Positions 61,503 to 64,000 of a DNA stretch of 64,000 nt are shown piece after piece. The notes under the pieces were generated by a model. That model was not told the origin of the DNA and ran no database searches. It was given only the letters and a program-made list of their open reading frames with translations. Source of the DNA: Parus major. Its lineage: Eukaryota > Chordata > Aves > Passeriformes > Paridae. The position numbers were made by a program, and so were the translations under genes. The stretch is taken from NCBI RefSeq assembly GCF_001522545.3, contig NC_031771.1:32006733-32070732 (forward strand), written 5' to 3'. Numbering within the stretch: position 1 is the stretch's first letter; each line of letters opens with the position of its first letter.

Positions 61503-61865
61503 AAAGTATTTTGTGTTGATAAGCAGTCAAAGAAAGAATGTTAGCACCTCTGAACTGCATGCAGCAGACTGGGGGTCAGTTCTCCCTTCTGCCACATGCA
61601 TTCCATGTCTCCCTGGGTACATGTAAAATGTAATCCTATCCCTGCGTATGACAGTAATGAAACATTGCTGTCATTTACCAGTGTAAAATCATAATCTTGT
61701 GCCTCAACTGCACAATGTGAAATGGGTGTTCTGAGTTTTCCTTTTCCCTGCCAATTTTCTTGTCTTGTCTGTTTAGCTGTTAATTGCTTTCTGAAACAAA
61801 GATGATGTTTTATGACGTGCATGTTCGTACTGCACAGCAGGGACATGCATCTGAGTTGGAGTTGA
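61503..61865. other. Intergenic spacer
   Basis: Unique-looking sequence between the CR1 copy and the AT-rich tract; nothing recognised. Confidence 0.6.
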
Positions 61866-62095
61866 AGAAATAAATAGTATAATATAAATAAAATAATATA
61901 ATATAAATAAAATAAAAAATAAAATTTATAAAATAAATAATATAAATAAAATAGAAATAAATAAAATAGCATAATATAAATAAAAAAGAAATAAATAGCA
62001 TATATAAATAAATAATATAAATAAATAATATAAATAAATTAAATAAATAATAATATAAATAAAATAAGGCAGATAAATAATATTAACAAAAGACA
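61866..62095. repeat. AT-only low-complexity tract (TAAA/TAATA type)
   Basis: About 230 bp of irregular ataaat, ataatata and aaataaat units with almost no G or C. The long - strand frame rich in Tyr, Leu, Phe and Ile is produced by it. Confidence 0.95.
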
Positions 62096-64000
62096 AACAC
62101 TTAAGTTTGGAGATAGTGCCTTAAATCAACTTTTTGCTTTAGATTTGGGATTTTTTTTTTTTTGATACAGAACTATTTCTTTACTACCTTTTGAAGCAGT
62201 CAATGAGTTTTCAGCTTTGTTTCTATTCTGTTCAGAGATTAATGAGGGATTCCACCCTTGCATGATTTTTTTTGCTTTGTTGAGTTAAACTTTTGCTTGC
62301 CTGATCAGTTCAACTGACCAAACTAAATTAGGTACTCTGAGAATACACTCATGGCAAAGCATCTTTATATGGTTTCTCTCATAAAAGTTTAATGCAGTGT
62401 ATAATTAGAAAAGGTTGAGTGCTTCCATTAATTCAGCAGTATTTTCCCACTCATTTATTCTGATAAGCCAAATATTTTGCTGACAGGATGAATATAGGCT
62501 CAATTAAAGGTGTGTGCAAATGCATTTATCATTGTACCCCAGAATCAACATCCCACAGGAAGGAAAACAAAGCAGGAGTTTTCATGAGGTTCAGCTGACC
62601 TATGCTGTCCTCTCAGAGTTTTAGGGATGATGGAGCACTCTGTGGGAATGTTAAAGTCTGGGAATCCCAGTTACATGGTTAATGGAGTTGAGTGATGTGC
62701 AGATCAGTAAGATGTCCCTGAAGAATTGGTGCCTCTCTGTTTCTACTGCAGATCTCTTCCGCTAAGAGCATAGCCTGGGCAGAAGCCATCATGTTGCCAT
62801 AGTTGTGTAGTAGCAGCAGTAGGACAACATTTGTAAGACTTAATCCTACTTGAAGCATCATTAATTCCTAATGGGGGCTGTAGAGAATAATATTGTAGAA
62901 ATCCTCTCCTGCTTGAAATCCCATGCAGTCTAATCCCTCAGGGTACTTACAATAGCAGTGATGGAAAACTATGCATGGATCTGGTTTTTTGTGTTCTACT
63001 TTGCTCTCGGTTTGTTTCTTTTTATTGAAAAGTTGGCTAAAATTAGGCTTTCATAGGAAATTTCAAAAATATTTACCCGTAGGATTATGACTTCAGGATC
63101 CTGAATATTATGTATATTTCTCCTGCACTTTGTGATTATAAATATTTGAGAGTAGATTCTTACTGCAATAATTTTAATATAGTTTCCAAACAGCACTGTT
63201 ATGTTCAGAAAAAAGATAATGTGGAGCAAATCAGTCGGTAAATGTGTCGGTCTTACAACACTCCCACCTCCCTTTTTATTGCCAGTTTCAATGCAAAATT
63301 TAACTAGAATGCATACATTTACATATTTTAGTACACAAAAATACAAGGTGTCTTTAACACAGACACCTTTGATCATCTCAGGGAGATGATTTCATAGTCT
63401 CTGTTGGGTGGCCTCATAATGTGTGTGTGTGTGAATTCTTGGCTCTTCTGAACACAAGAGAAGAGAAGCATTTTACCTCTCCTTAAAATGCTTCAGAGTC
63501 CTTGGCAAAATAACACTTCAGTGATTCCTGAGCTGGTAAATTGGCTGCTGCAGCAGTTCCTGGCAAGGTCAGCACAGCAGTATGTTGCAGGTAATGGAAC
63601 GCAGCTCTTAGAGTGAGTGTCTCCTCCTCCCTTGGAATTATTCCCCTCTTCTGTGCTTGTACATGGGGGTGGGGGGGTGTGTGTGCACTTGCACTTGCAT
63701 GGGGAGCTTTTCCTCCTGAGTTTCAGTTAGCTCATCACTGGACTATGAATATGTGGAAGTTAAAAGGTTTCATATCTTTAATAAAAATTCCTAATGAGCA
63801 GACACTACACATATGATCAAATTGTTTCGGTGCTCCTTAGTGCTTTCAAAGATGCCTGTCCTGCTCTCTCCCCTATGCTACTCTGTGGACATATAGAGGG
63901 ACAAAAGATATGAAATTGAAGTTATCTTTCTTTAAAAATATTTTCCATTTTTGCCAGAAACAATAACTATATTATAATATCGCTGCAACAATATAATCCT
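62096..64000. other. Intergenic, no gene recognised
   Basis: AT-rich sequence to the window end. A TG run is at 63420-63433 and a G-rich/TG run at 63665-63690. No exon was recognised. Confidence 0.6.

Noticed and set aside
61541..62001. Frames rich in Tyr, Leu, Ile and Phe on the - strand
   Set aside because: They are translations of an AT-only repeat.

Overview
This 64 kb window is vertebrate nuclear DNA, almost certainly from a bird and most likely a songbird. The evidence is intron-split genes with GT-AG splice sites, several copies of the CR1 LINE ending in the ATTCTRTG octamer, avian-type solo or partial LTRs, and one tRNA-Ile-derived SINE with a CR1 tail, a type I associate with passerines. 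There are no prokaryotic signals, operons or CRISPR arrays.

Layout. Bases 1 to about 6250 hold the 3' end of CLCN3 on the + strand: a 76-nt cassette exon (1429-1504), the terminal exon with two usable reading frames (from 3163), and a long 3' UTR. From 6250 to 8200 is a convergent intergenic gap with CR1 debris. HPF1 lies on the - strand: I reconstruct all eight coding exons between 16956 (ATG) and 8330 (stop), 1047 nt, 348 codons, with every splice phase consistent. A CpG island at about 16560-17160 covers its first exon. The order CLCN3 (+), HPF1 (-) with convergent 3' ends is, from memory, the same as in other amniotes.

The remaining 47 kb upstream of HPF1 contains no gene I can support. 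It is AT-rich unique sequence with CR1 copies (26.5, 38.5, 40.6, 48.0, 54.5 and 60.4 kb), an ancient CR1/L3-like LINE split by a solo LTR (34.06-36.27 kb), the SINE (49.4 kb), microsatellites and low-complexity tracts. MFAP3L, the next gene in many amniotes, is not visible here.

The most notable observation is the CLCN3 3' end. Skipping or including the 76-nt cassette makes the same terminal exon read in two frames, giving either the short CBS2-ending C-terminus or the ClC-3B tail with a PDZ-binding end. This isoform pair is known in mammals; the sequence shows it is intact here. The cassette also looks like a diverged duplicate of the terminal exon. I found no convincing undescribed system.
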